Shown here piece after piece: positions 1-9,624 of a stretch of 42,810 nucleotides of DNA. Below the pieces are notes generated by a model. It was not told the DNA's origin and searched no databases. It saw only the letters and a program-made list of their open reading frames with translations. The stretch lies in NCBI GenBank assembly GCA_943357245.1, contig CALRGH010000004.1, forward strand, positions 1 to 42,810, given 5' to 3'. Each line of letters opens with the position of its first letter. Within the stretch, counting starts at the first letter, position 1. This DNA comes from Candidatus Nomurabacteria bacterium (lineage in GTDB: Bacteria > Patescibacteriota > Minisyncoccia > Phycocordibacterales > UBA9973). The position numbers were made by a program, and so were the translations under genes.

Positions 1-11
1 CCCCCCCCCCC

Positions 12-170
12 GCCACTGACGCCGGATTCACCGTCCATTTCCCTCGCGCCGATATTGCCGGTGACAATGCACTCATGATCGCATTCGCCGGATTTGTGGA
101 ATGGCAGAAAAAAGAAAAGAGTCCCGATGTGGTCGGAACTCTTCGCGCAAACGGAACATTGTCACTATAA
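12..170 (+). CDS. tsaD: tRNA N6-adenosine threonylcarbamoyltransferase TsaD, C-terminal fragment
   Basis: Open frame to TAA at 168-170: ATDAGFTVHFPRADIAGDNALMIAFAGFVEWQ..., resembling the TsaD C-terminal 'TGDNAxMIAxAG' motif; truncated by the window edge. Confidence 0.75.
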   Translation, partial: ATDAGFTVHFPRADIAGDNALMIAFAGFVEWQKKEKSPDVVGTLRANGTLSL

Positions 171-220
171 ACTTTGACGATATTGTTTTTTGCTATAGAA
201 TTAGGTCAAAATAATTTCAC

Positions 221-457
221 ATGCATAAACTCACAATAAAAGAAGCCCGCACCGCAAACAAAAGGCTCATTGAAACATCGTTTGCTTTAGATGCAGAAAA
301 AAAGAAAGCGGAGACACTTTTCCGCATTGTCTCAACAGGACCTGATGATGCATGGACTTGCAATTCACAAGAGTGGGAATTACTTTTACACGAAGCGCTT
401 TATCCGCAGATTCAACCAAGCGTGATCAAGAGAGCACAAGCTGTCGTGGCAAAATAA
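221..457 (+). CDS. hypothetical protein, 78 aa
   Basis: ORF followed by terminator hairpin at ~473-503. Confidence 0.55.
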   Translation: MHKLTIKEARTANKRLIETSFALDAEKKKAETLFRIVSTGPDDAWTCNSQEWELLLHEALYPQIQPSVIKRAQAVVAK

Positions 458-472
458 TCACCGCGCAAGACA

Positions 473-503
473 AAAAAGGACGAAACTTATTTCGTCCTTT
501 TTA
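473..503 (+). terminator. intrinsic terminator
   Basis: AAAAAAGGACGAAActtaTTTCGTCCTTTTT. Confidence 0.75.
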
Positions 504-539
504 TTTTGGAAAAAATACTAAAAATGCTATATTTTGCCT

Positions 540-2720
540 ATGTATCCAGACGAAAATGTCCCCGAAATCCTGACCAAACCCTACAACCCAACAGAAACCG
601 AACAACGCATCTATGACAAATGGCTCGCCAGCGGCTTTTTTTCGCCTGAGAAAATGATTGAGGAGGGAATCATAAAAGAAGACGCAGAAACATTTACTAT
701 TGTCCTCCCTCCCCCAAATGTCACTGGCGTGCTCCATATGGGCCATGCACTCATGATTTCATGGCAAGATATTATGGCTCGTTTTGCTCGTATGCGAGGT
801 AAACGCGCACTTTGGATTCCTGGCACCGACCACGCGGCAATTGCAACCCAATCAAAAGTTGAAGCACAAATCAAAAAAGAAGAAGGAAAATCTCGTCATG
901 ATTTAGGCCGTGATGCAATGCTTGCACGTATAGATGCGTTCGCGCAATCAAGCCACGACACTATTGTTTCTCAAGTAAAAGCAATGGGCGCTTCGTGCGA
1001 TTGGTCTCGTGAGGCATTTACTATGGACGACAATCGCAATCTTGCCGTACGAACTATTTTCTCTCAAATGTATAAAGACGGTCTCATTTATCGCGGACAC
1101 CGTATTGTAAACTGGGATCCAAAAGGACAGACGACTATTGCGGATGATGAAATTGTGTACGAAGAACGCAAAGCGAAAATGTACACATTTAAATATTCAA
1201 AAGACTTCCCTATTTCCATTTCAACAACGCGCCCTGAAACAAAAATCGGTGATGTTGCAGTCGCTGTCAATCCAGAAGACACGCGCTATAGTGAATTTGT
1301 AGGCCGTGAATACGACGCCGTATTTTGTGGCGTACCGATTCATATAAAAATAATTGCAGATAAAGAAGTAGACAAAGACTTCGGCACTGGTGCACTTGGC
1401 GTAACCCCGGCACACTCTATGACTGATTGGGAAATTGCCGACCGACATGATCTTCCTCGCCCCCAAGTTATTAATGAATATGCAAAGATGATGGTTGGTG
1501 GTGAAAATTTACTTGGTAAAAAAACAACCGAGGCTCGCGAGGTGATTGTCGAATGGCTTCGCGCTGAAAACTTGTTGGAAAAAGAAGAAGAAATTGCACA
1601 AAATATTTCTACCGCAGAACGCACCGGCGGTATTATCGAACCATTGCCAAAATTGCAATGGTTTATTGCCGTAAATAAAGAAATCCCAGGACGCGGTAAA
1701 ACACTCAAAGATATCATGCGTGAACCCGTTGAGAGCGGTGCAATTAAAATCTTGCCAGACCATTTTGATAAGACCTATTTCCACTGGATCGACAATTTGC
1801 GCGACTGGTGTATTTCCAGACAAATTTGGTATGGTCATCGTATTCCTGTCTGGTATAAAGGAGATGAAGTATATTGTGGCATTGATGCACCAATTGGTGA
1901 TGGTTGGATTCAAGATGAAGACACCCTCGACACGTGGTTCTCGTCCGGCCTTTGGACATTCTCTACACTCGGCTGGCCAAACAACACGAAAGAATTAGAA
2001 ATCTATCACCCAACAACCGTGATTCAACCTGGAACCGAAATTCTTTTCTTTTGGGTTGCGCGCATGATTTTGATGACTGGCTACGCATTGGATACCATTC
2101 CATTTAAAACAGTTCTACTTAATGGAATGGTTCGCGACTCACAAGGACGGAAGTTTTCAAAATCACTTGGTAATGGCGGTGACCCAATCGAAACTGCACA
2201 AAAATACGGCGCAGATGCTATTCGTATGTATTTTGCTATTGCATCAACTCCTGGAACAGACACAAAATTATACGAAGACAAAATCAAAGGTTATAAACAC
2301 TTCGCAAACAAACTCTGGAACATCACGCGATTCGTTATGGCGCGCACCGATACTGCACATTGGACAGCAACACCTGCGTATACCGAAGCGGATCAAACAC
2401 TTCGCAATGAATTTGATGCAATCGCGCAAGATGTGACAAAAGATATCGACGCGTATCGTTTTTATCTCGCCGGAGAAAAGTTATACCACTACATCTGGTC
2501 TACATTTGCTGATACAATACTTGAAGGGAGTAAACAAATTTTGGATGGCACGGATGCAGATGCAAAACAATCACGACAAGTGTTGCTTGCAACTATTCTT
2601 CGCGACTCGATAAAATTATTGCACCCATTCATGCCATTTGTTACCGAAGAACTTTGGAGTCTTATTCCGCACCAAGATACTGATCACGAGCTCCTCATGG
2701 TTTCAAAGTGGCCAAATTAA
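540..2720 (+). CDS. valS: valine--tRNA ligase
   Basis: PPPNVTGVLHMGHAL (HIGH region) and KFSKSLGN (KMSKS); ATG 540 preferred over TTG 534 because a TATATT -10 box ends 6 nt upstream. Confidence 0.95.
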   Translation: MYPDENVPEILTKPYNPTETEQRIYDKWLASGFFSPEKMIEEGIIKEDAETFTIVLPPPNVTGVLHMGHALMISWQDIMARFARMRGKRALWIPGTDHAAIATQSKVEAQIKKEEGKSRHDLGRDAMLARIDAFAQSSHDTIVSQVKAMGASCDWSREAFTMDDNRNLAVRTIFSQMYKDGLIYRGHRIVNWDPKGQTTIADDEIVYEERKAKMYTFKYSKDFPISISTTRPETKIGDVAVAVNPEDTRYSEFVGREYDAVFCGVPIHIKIIADKEVDKDFGTGALGVTPAHSMTDWEIADRHDLPRPQVINEYAKMMVGGENLLGKKTTEAREVIVEWLRAENLLEKEEEIAQNISTAERTGGIIEPLPKLQWFIAVNKEIPGRGKTLKDIMREPVESGAIKILPDHFDKTYFHWIDNLRDWCISRQIWYGHRIPVWYKGDEVYCGIDAPIGDGWIQDEDTLDTWFSSGLWTFSTLGWPNNTKELEIYHPTTVIQPGTEILFFWVARMILMTGYALDTIPFKTVLLNGMVRDSQGRKFSKSLGNGGDPIETAQKYGADAIRMYFAIASTPGTDTKLYEDKIKGYKHFANKLWNITRFVMARTDTAHWTATPAYTEADQTLRNEFDAIAQDVTKDIDAYRFYLAGEKLYHYIWSTFADTILEGSKQILDGTDADAKQSRQVLLATILRDSIKLLHPFMPFVTEELWSLIPHQDTDHELLMVSKWPN

Positions 2721-2870
2721 ATATACCAATATACGAATGTGTGCGAATGGCACGAATATTGCGAATGGCACGACTCCCTCTCCATGATAAGGAGAGGGCT
2801 GGGGTGAGGTAAACTTATTCGTATTATTCGTAAATTAGTATTAATTCGCATATTTGTATCTTCATTCGCT

Positions 2871-3623
2871 ATGGAACGCATAACAGAACTGCTCATCAAT
2901 TCATCATACGACCCAACCAAACTCATCCTCTCGCTCGTAGGGGGATTTATTCCTGCGCTTTTGTGGCTCATGTTTTGGATGCGCGAAGATAGAGAACGTC
3001 CAGAACCAAAAGGACTTATTTTCCTCACGCTTCTCGCAGGGATGATTGCGGTTATTCCTGTGCTTCCTTTACAACGACTCGCATCACAATACATTACCGA
3101 TCAAAACAATCTCTTACCTGTACTTGTTGCCATTGAAGAAATAGTGAAATTCTTTGCTGTCTCCATTATTATTTTCCGCAACAAATTTCTCGATGAACCA
3201 GTCGACTACGCACTGTATTTCATTGTCGGCGCATTAGGCTTTGCTACCCTTGAGAATGCCCTCTTTCTCACCTACCCGATCAATATCGGCGATACAACCG
3301 TGAGCGTCCTCACGGGCAACTTGCGATTCCTTGGTGCGACACTACTACATGCAATGACGACAGGATTTGTCGGTTGTATGCTCGGTCTCGCATTTTTCAA
3401 ATCAAACAAAATGAAATTCTTTTACATCTTGGGAGGGCTTACTGTTGGTATCGTGTTGCATACTGTGTTTAATTTTTTTATAATAAAGAACAACGGTGGC
3501 GATGTGCTCACGGTGTTTGGATTTCTTTGGGTCTTCGCCGTTATCATCATGCTTCTGTTTGAAAAACTTCGTCGCATGAGTGAACCGCTCTATATTACCG
3601 ATCGCGCGTCAATCATCGTTTAA
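2871..3623 (+). CDS. PrsW-like intramembrane metalloprotease
   Basis: Multi-TM protein with EEIVKFF and conserved His in TM segments (LLHAMTTGF, GIVLHTVFNF). Confidence 0.75.
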   Translation: MERITELLINSSYDPTKLILSLVGGFIPALLWLMFWMREDRERPEPKGLIFLTLLAGMIAVIPVLPLQRLASQYITDQNNLLPVLVAIEEIVKFFAVSIIIFRNKFLDEPVDYALYFIVGALGFATLENALFLTYPINIGDTTVSVLTGNLRFLGATLLHAMTTGFVGCMLGLAFFKSNKMKFFYILGGLTVGIVLHTVFNFFIIKNNGGDVLTVFGFLWVFAVIIMLLFEKLRRMSEPLYITDRASIIV

Positions 3624-3708
3624 CAGGGTAGTAGAAGTTGGTAAGGCGCGAAGCGCGTTCCGACTGCGTATCGAAACATTACCAACTTTCACTACCCCAC
3701 TAACTTAT

Positions 3709-4182
3709 ATGCAACAAAAAAGATCATTTTTTCAAAGACTCACTGGTGGTATCCGTCTTCCTGAAAAGGACGACGAAGAAGTAGTTATTCTTGGTGGCAA
3801 TGGAAAACCGTCTCGAGACGCTATTGCCTATGAAAGCGACGAAGACGCAGAAGATGGCGAACTCACTATTGATATGTACCAGACTGCCAATGAAATCATT
3901 GTGCAGACCATGACCGCTGGTGTCCGTCCTGAAGACCTCCAAATCAACATCACGCGTGATATGGTGACTATCCGTGGCAAGCGCGAAGCAAACCGCATGA
4001 TAGATGACGGCGATTACTTTATGCGCGAATTATACTGGGGCACGTTCTCCCGAAGCATTCTCCTTCCGCAAGAAGTCGAGCCCGACCGCGCAGAAGCAAT
4101 CGAACGCAACGGTCTCCTTGTCATCAAAATCCCTAAAATCGACAAACAAAAGAAAGCAAATGTAAAAGTAAAGTCGTTATAG
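3709..4182 (+). CDS. Hsp20/alpha-crystallin family small heat shock protein
   Basis: IDMYQTANEIIVQTMTAGVRPEDLQINITRDMVTIRGKRE ... FSRSILLPQEVEPDRAEAIERNGLLVIKIPK. Confidence 0.9.
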   Translation: MQQKRSFFQRLTGGIRLPEKDDEEVVILGGNGKPSRDAIAYESDEDAEDGELTIDMYQTANEIIVQTMTAGVRPEDLQINITRDMVTIRGKREANRMIDDGDYFMRELYWGTFSRSILLPQEVEPDRAEAIERNGLLVIKIPKIDKQKKANVKVKSL

Positions 4183-4191
4183 AAAAATAAA

Positions 4192-4229
4192 ATGGCGTAC
4201 TTCTTTTAAAAGAAGTACGCCATTTAAAC
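4192..4229. terminator. bidirectional terminator between convergent genes
   Basis: Palindrome AAATGGCGTACTTCTTTTAAAAGAAGTACGCCATTT. Confidence 0.8.
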
Positions 4230-4235
4230 AACTAC

Positions 4236-4871
4236 CTACAAATAATTTACCACCCACATATAATCATATGCTTTCAAGTGATAGCCGAGACCAAACACTG
4301 AGTCAAAGTCAGACGCAGTTATGTATTCAGTAAAGTGATCATCATGTTCATCTCTATATTCGCCAAGCTCGTATTCCTTAACTTGAGTATCTAATAATCC
4401 TTTTACGGTTAAAAGATTCTCATACTCATCTTGATTTTTCTTACTCTGCTTCAGTACCTCAACTTTAGTACAGGTACGATATGGTTGTGAAGTCGGCGTA
4501 TAGTTTTCTGGAAAAACCCATGAGTAACGATGAATCTCAACCGAGTCAATTTTGCCATCATTATTCGAGTCAAAAAAGATTTTCTTTACCTGTTCTTCAT
4601 AAGTTGGACCATAGATATCGTCGTAAGTAAGTGTTCTATTTGTGTCTTTACCCAACACACGGTCTACAACAGTGAAGGTATACTTTTCCGACATTTTTTC
4701 AACATCATCAGGATAATACCAGCCATGATACGAGGAAGTAAAAAGTCTAATCTCAACTTTTGCTTTTGCTTCCTGTTTTTTAATGACGGCAACTTTTTCT
4801 TTTGGATTTGAACAGCTTGTAACACCAATTGCCACCAAGGCAATGATTGAAATTAAGATTATTTTTTTCAT
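4236..4871 (-). CDS. putative lipoprotein with one EF-hand-like loop
   Basis: MKKIILISIIALVAIGVTSCS lipobox; DSNNDGKIDSVE matches the EF-hand loop spacing. Confidence 0.6.
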   Translation of the reverse strand: MKKIILISIIALVAIGVTSCSNPKEKVAVIKKQEAKAKVEIRLFTSSYHGWYYPDDVEKMSEKYTFTVVDRVLGKDTNRTLTYDDIYGPTYEEQVKKIFFDSNNDGKIDSVEIHRYSWVFPENYTPTSQPYRTCTKVEVLKQSKKNQDEYENLLTVKGLLDTQVKEYELGEYRDEHDDHFTEYITASDFDSVFGLGYHLKAYDYMWVVNYL

Positions 4872-5114
4872 GATTTTGAGGTTTTATTGGTTATCACACA
4901 AACCATGTTTTAGTTGTTGTGATAACCAATAAATTGCCCTAAAAATCATTTTTTCAAATAACTATTTCTCTGTATACATAATAGCATAAATATAGTACGA
5001 AGTCAATATGTCCTTATTTTACCTTCCCAATACAGGATTTTCTGCTAAAATGGCTCTACTGGTTGGCTAAACCACGCAAAGCGTGGTCGCCCGACCAAAT
5101 TAATTTGGTTTAGG

Positions 5115-5185
5115 GCCCTATCGTCTAACGGTTAGGACACATCCTTCTCAAGGATGGAATCAGAGTTCGATTCTCTGTAGGGTCA
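5115..5185 (+). tRNA. tRNA-Glu (anticodon CTC)
   Basis: Cloverleaf: acceptor GGCCCTA/TAGGGTC, anticodon stem CATCC-TTCTCAA-GGATG, T-loop GTTCGATTC; CCA not encoded. Confidence 0.9.
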
Positions 5186-5192
5186 CCGGTTC

Positions 5193-5226
5193 AAAAATGA
5201 GCTCCGCATACGCGGAGCCATTTTTG
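5193..5226 (+). terminator. terminator-like hairpin after tRNA-Glu
   Basis: AAAAATGAGCTCCGCatacGCGGAGCCATTTTTG. Confidence 0.65.
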
Positions 5227-5534
5227 TTCGGTGACCCTAAGCACGCAAACTGCTTTGCGTGCGGCAGAGAATCGAAAGGCGGAGCCATGTTTTGTAGCAA
5301 CAAAACAGGTGAGCCGGGGTAGCGAAATTTTTGTTGCAACAAAAATATTCGTGACCGATTCTCTGTAGGGTCACCGCGCCAAAAAATCCCATCTGCATGG
5401 GATTTTTTGCTACGCGGTGAAGCCGGAGCGTTATGGTTCGCCGCGAACCATCGCGAGGCGGGGTCGCGAAATTTTACTTGCGTCGGCAAGTAAAATATTT
5501 GTGACACAAGATACAAAAATTATTTGTGATATTT

Positions 5535-5714
5535 CTATTTAATCGGATTCTCTCCTTTGATGATACGGATGAGGAAGAGCACAACCGCAACAACGAGCAA
5601 GATGTGAATAAACCCACCCACGACATTAAAACCAATAAACCCAACAAGCCAGAGGACAAGTAAGACGACTGCAATTGTGGTAAGTAGAAAATTATATATA
5701 CCCAGCAGTGACAT
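5535..5714 (-). CDS. small two-TM membrane protein (lmo0937-like), 59 aa
   Basis: Manual translation MSLLGIYNFLLTTIAVVLLVLWLVGFIGFNVVGGFIHILLVVAVVLFLIRIIKGENPIK*; the ORF track gives only another frame here. Confidence 0.75.
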   Translation of the reverse strand: MSLLGIYNFLLTTIAVVLLVLWLVGFIGFNVVGGFIHILLVVAVVLFLIRIIKGENPIK

Positions 5715-5868
5715 TTTAAAGAAAATGTACTACGGGGCAAGTTAGCTGATAATTGCCCTACTCTTTAAGTGTGTACCTATAAAAATGAATGTCCTAATAT
5801 GCGAATACTGAGAATAAACAAGAATCTGGATACCGAATCAAGTCCGGCGTGATACAAGAGAAGAGAAA

Positions 5869-6264
5869 TTATGTAAAATTAACCACAAAATTATACATAC
5901 CCATACCACAGACTCCTTGAAATGGTTCGCCCGCTTTTGGCGTACCGATATCAATTTCTGTCTCCCCTGTTTGCGGTAAGATTTTTTGATAATTGAGCGA
6001 TTTGATCACCAGAGATGCGGAGCAATCAAACGTGCCTCCTGTCGTCACAATCAATTTTGTCGGAATCCCCGCTTTTGCTTCTGATACTTTTGGCGAATAG
6101 CCACCTTTTGCCTCTATTCGAATATATTGCACGCCATCTTTTATCTCAACATTTTGTGCAGATTGTGTGCCCCCTTTATTTTTAAACAATGAACCACTGG
6201 TAACAATAATACCGATACCGATAACAAGCGCTAGTGTAATGATTATTGAAGCTGTTCTTTGCAT
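5869..6264 (-). CDS. cupredoxin-domain protein
   Basis: N-terminal TM anchor plus cupredoxin-like C-terminus ending CGMGMYNFVVNFT; last gene of copper cluster. Confidence 0.75.
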   Translation of the reverse strand: MQRTASIIITLALVIGIGIIVTSGSLFKNKGGTQSAQNVEIKDGVQYIRIEAKGGYSPKVSEAKAGIPTKLIVTTGGTFDCSASLVIKSLNYQKILPQTGETEIDIGTPKAGEPFQGVCGMGMYNFVVNFT

Positions 6265-6282
6265 GTGCTAATTATATCAGAA

Positions 6283-7305
6283 TTAAATATTAAATAACGG
6301 ACTAATGATACCAAGCCCTGCAAGCCCGCCGAGCAGTGCAAATAGTCCAAGTCCTATGACCACAATGCCTGCCGATTTGAAAAAGAGTGGCGCATGTTTC
6401 CCGTGGGCAAACGATGCTGACCCAAATGAGAGTAATGCGAGCACAGGCAGTGTGCCGAGCGCGAATGCACCCATAATAAGTGCTCCGCCAACAAATGAAC
6501 CACTTGATAATGCGACCACTTGCATTGACTGCGTAAATCCGCACGGCAAGAAAAAAGTTGCAAATCCAATGATAAGCGGGGTGAATGTCTTATGTTCAAT
6601 CTTTCTCAAAAAATTAAAAATTCCTGATGGTAAGGTAACCTTGTTTTTTGCAAATACATCAACAAGATTAAGTCCGAGAAGCACCATGACTAGAGATGCG
6701 AGAATGCCAAGTATCGCAGTGAAAATGAAGTTTATACCGATAGCGTTACCGATTATTCCAAGTAGTCCCCCAAGTAATACAAAACTAACAAGTCTCCCCA
6801 CGTGGAAAAGTAAGAATGTTTTTGTATCACTCTCATTGTCTTGTGAAATTTTTGCGGAAAGCGACAACACTAAACCACCCACAATCGCTAAACAACTCGA
6901 TACTGACGCAATAAGGCCAATAATAAAACTACTCGCAGGTGTTGTCGCACCTCCTATACCAAGATTGAGCACGCCAGATTTCTGTAGAATAAAAAAGAGG
7001 GCAAGAAATACGAGACCAACAGGAATCGCCTGCCAAATAACCTCATTATTTTGTTTTTCCTTGGTATGTTTTTCGGTTGAAAGTACGTATTTATGAGATT
7101 CTATTTTTGAATTTAAGATTCCAATAATTTCATCTTGATTTTTCTCATCATCTGTTTCAATTTCAACCGTTTGATTTTTCAAATTCACTTGCACTCTTTT
7201 AACAAAATCTTGCTCGCCTAAAATATCTTCGATTAAGATTTTGCATGACGCACAGTGTGTCCCCGAAACGTGAAGTGTGTATTTTTTTGTTTGTGGTGAT
7301 TTCAT
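6283..7305 (-). CDS. HMA domain fused to SafE/DsbD-like transmembrane protein
   Basis: N-terminal HCASCK heavy-metal motif then a six-TM SafE/CcdA-like region; overlaps copA by 4 nt. Confidence 0.8.
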   Translation of the reverse strand: MKSPQTKKYTLHVSGTHCASCKILIEDILGEQDFVKRVQVNLKNQTVEIETDDEKNQDEIIGILNSKIESHKYVLSTEKHTKEKQNNEVIWQAIPVGLVFLALFFILQKSGVLNLGIGGATTPASSFIIGLIASVSSCLAIVGGLVLSLSAKISQDNESDTKTFLLFHVGRLVSFVLLGGLLGIIGNAIGINFIFTAILGILASLVMVLLGLNLVDVFAKNKVTLPSGIFNFLRKIEHKTFTPLIIGFATFFLPCGFTQSMQVVALSSGSFVGGALIMGAFALGTLPVLALLSFGSASFAHGKHAPLFFKSAGIVVIGLGLFALLGGLAGLGIISPLFNI

Positions 7306-9620
7306 ATTTTCATCTTCTTAAGGCGTAGTGAATTTAATACAACGCTCACACTACTAAGTGACATGGCAAATCCTGCAAACACCGGAGAAAGCATCCAGCC
7401 AAAAATTGGGAAAAACAATCCTGCCGCAAGCGGAATACCAACGATATTATAGATGAATGCAAAGAATAAGTTTTGTTTAATACCTCGCATGGTTATTTTT
7501 GAAAGCTTGATTGCTTTGACCAGTTTTGAAATATCTCCACCCAAAAGCGTGATCCCTGCGGACTCGATAGCCACATCGGTCCCCGTACCCATAGCAATAC
7601 CCACATCTGCTTGTGCGAGTGCTGGGGCATCATTGACCCCATCTCCTGCCATAGCGACAACATGTCCTTCTAATTGCAATTCTTTTATTGTTGCCAATTT
7701 ATCTGCAGGTAATACATGCGCAACCACTGCATCAATGCCAACAAGAGAAGCCATGTAATTAGCAGCTTTTTCATCATCACCAGTCACCATAATTACTTTT
7801 ATCCCAAGCTTATGCAGATCTAGAACTGCTTGTTTTGATTCTGCTTTTATCTCGTCTGCAACCATTACGAAACCAAGTACACTCTCTTTTGTCGCTACTA
7901 TAATCGGTGTTTTTCCTTGCGCAGTATATTGTTCTACTATTGAATTATCAAAATCAAGTCCGAGTTCTTGTACGAGTTTTGCATTCCCAACAAAATATTC
8001 AACACCAGACACAATACCTTTGAGACCTTTACCCTGCAGTCCTTCAAAATTCAAGACTTCTTGTATCGGAATATGTTTATCATTTGAATAGCTTACAATA
8101 GCATGCGCAATCGGATGCTCAGATTTATTTTCAAGTGACGCAATAATGGAAATAAATGCTTCATCTTTTAATTCGGAATTATTTTTAATATCAACAAGTG
8201 TCGGTTTACCAATAGTTATCGTACCTGTTTTATCAACAATAACCGTATCTACTTTGTGCAATTTTTCAAGTGTCGCAGCATCTTTAATTAAAATTCCTTC
8301 TTTCGCGCCTTTACCAACACCAACAATAATCGCGGTAGGTGTCGCAAGTCCAAGTGCGCAAGGACAGGCGATAACGAGCACGCTGACAAACGAAACGAGT
8401 CCAAACGAGAGCGCTTGAGAAAACCCAAGTGGGCCGATACCGAACACAAGCCATGTGCCAAGCGAGACAAAAGAAATACCAAGCACAACAGGTACAAAAA
8501 TAGCAGAGATGTTGTCAGCAAGTGCCTGAATCGGCGCTTTACTGCTTTGTGCTTCTTCCACCATGTGTATGATATGTGCAAGTAATGTTTCAGCACCAAC
8601 TTTTGTCGCTTTAAACGTAAACGCGCCACTGGTATTTATTGTGCCAGCAATAACAGTGTCTCCGATCTTTTTCTGTGCGGGCATTGGTTCGCCGGTGACC
8701 ATTGATTCATCAATAAATGATGCCCCTTCTGTTATGGTGCCATCAACAGGGATTTTTGTGCCTGGTTTTACAATAATCAAATCTCCACGAACAACTTGAT
8801 CTACTGGAATTTCAAACTCTTTGCCGCCACGAATTACTAGTGCAGTTTTTGCTTGGAGATTCAGCAACTTTTCAATCGCATCGCCTGTTTTTAATTTTGA
8901 GCGTGTTTCTAAATATTTTCCAAGTGCAATAAAGGTAATGACAATAATAGTGACGTCAAAATATGTCCCTGAGACATTTGGAAATGATGCGAGTACTGTT
9001 TCTTCAAATGCACTTACGATAAAGCTATAGAGGAATGCCACCGATGTGCCAAGTCCAATAAGTGTATCCATATTTGCTTTGCCATATCGAATAAATCTAT
9101 ACAGGCCGAGGAGGTATGGTTTACCCACAACAAAAAGTACATAGGTCGCCATGATAGGAAGTAAGTGGTGAAAAAATTCTTCCCACACGAGCGGCATTTC
9201 TCTTACTACTTGCAATTGTGCAAAAATATCCCACCCCATGATAAAAACACTGAGTACCGCAAGCGGGATAGCAGTCAGTACTTTGTTTTTCATATCTCTA
9301 AGCTCAGCAAGTTTTTCTTGTTTTGTTTGAGAAAGCCCAAGATGTGCCGCGTGTTCATTGGCGCTCATCCCCATCTCATCTGCACCCATCGTATGTCCAG
9401 TTGAAACAGGCACAACAAAAGAATAGCCCAGTGGTTCTAACTTTTTGTTCAATAGATCAGGATTTGTTTTAGCTTCGTCAAATGAAATTCTGGCATTTTC
9501 TGTTCCAGGATTTACAGAAATAGATTCTACTCCGTCAATTTTTTTGACCGTCCGTTCAATAATACTAGCGCAACTTGCACAATGCATTCCTTTGATTTTA
9601 TAGACCTTTGGAGTAGTCAT
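7302..9620 (-). CDS. copA: heavy-metal (copper) translocating P-type ATPase
   Basis: HMA motif GMHCASC, CPC in TM, DKTGTIT, SEHPIAHAI, GDGVNDAPAL. Confidence 0.93.
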   Translation of the reverse strand: MTTPKVYKIKGMHCASCASIIERTVKKIDGVESISVNPGTENARISFDEAKTNPDLLNKKLEPLGYSFVVPVSTGHTMGADEMGMSANEHAAHLGLSQTKQEKLAELRDMKNKVLTAIPLAVLSVFIMGWDIFAQLQVVREMPLVWEEFFHHLLPIMATYVLFVVGKPYLLGLYRFIRYGKANMDTLIGLGTSVAFLYSFIVSAFEETVLASFPNVSGTYFDVTIIVITFIALGKYLETRSKLKTGDAIEKLLNLQAKTALVIRGGKEFEIPVDQVVRGDLIIVKPGTKIPVDGTITEGASFIDESMVTGEPMPAQKKIGDTVIAGTINTSGAFTFKATKVGAETLLAHIIHMVEEAQSSKAPIQALADNISAIFVPVVLGISFVSLGTWLVFGIGPLGFSQALSFGLVSFVSVLVIACPCALGLATPTAIIVGVGKGAKEGILIKDAATLEKLHKVDTVIVDKTGTITIGKPTLVDIKNNSELKDEAFISIIASLENKSEHPIAHAIVSYSNDKHIPIQEVLNFEGLQGKGLKGIVSGVEYFVGNAKLVQELGLDFDNSIVEQYTAQGKTPIIVATKESVLGFVMVADEIKAESKQAVLDLHKLGIKVIMVTGDDEKAANYMASLVGIDAVVAHVLPADKLATIKELQLEGHVVAMAGDGVNDAPALAQADVGIAMGTGTDVAIESAGITLLGGDISKLVKAIKLSKITMRGIKQNLFFAFIYNIVGIPLAAGLFFPIFGWMLSPVFAGFAMSLSSVSVVLNSLRLKKMKI

Positions 9621-9624
9621 ATAT

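Noticed and set aside
1-11. Poly-C run at window start
   Set aside because: At a sequence boundary and inside tsaD coding sequence; most likely a contig-end or sequencing artefact.
5160-5516. ORF 5160-5516 (-), 118 aa
   Set aside because: Antisense to the tRNA-Glu 3' end and built from palindromic repeats.
6305-7096. 263-aa plus-strand ORF
   Set aside because: Antisense shadow of the HMA-SafE gene; S/P-rich translation typical of spurious antisense frames.
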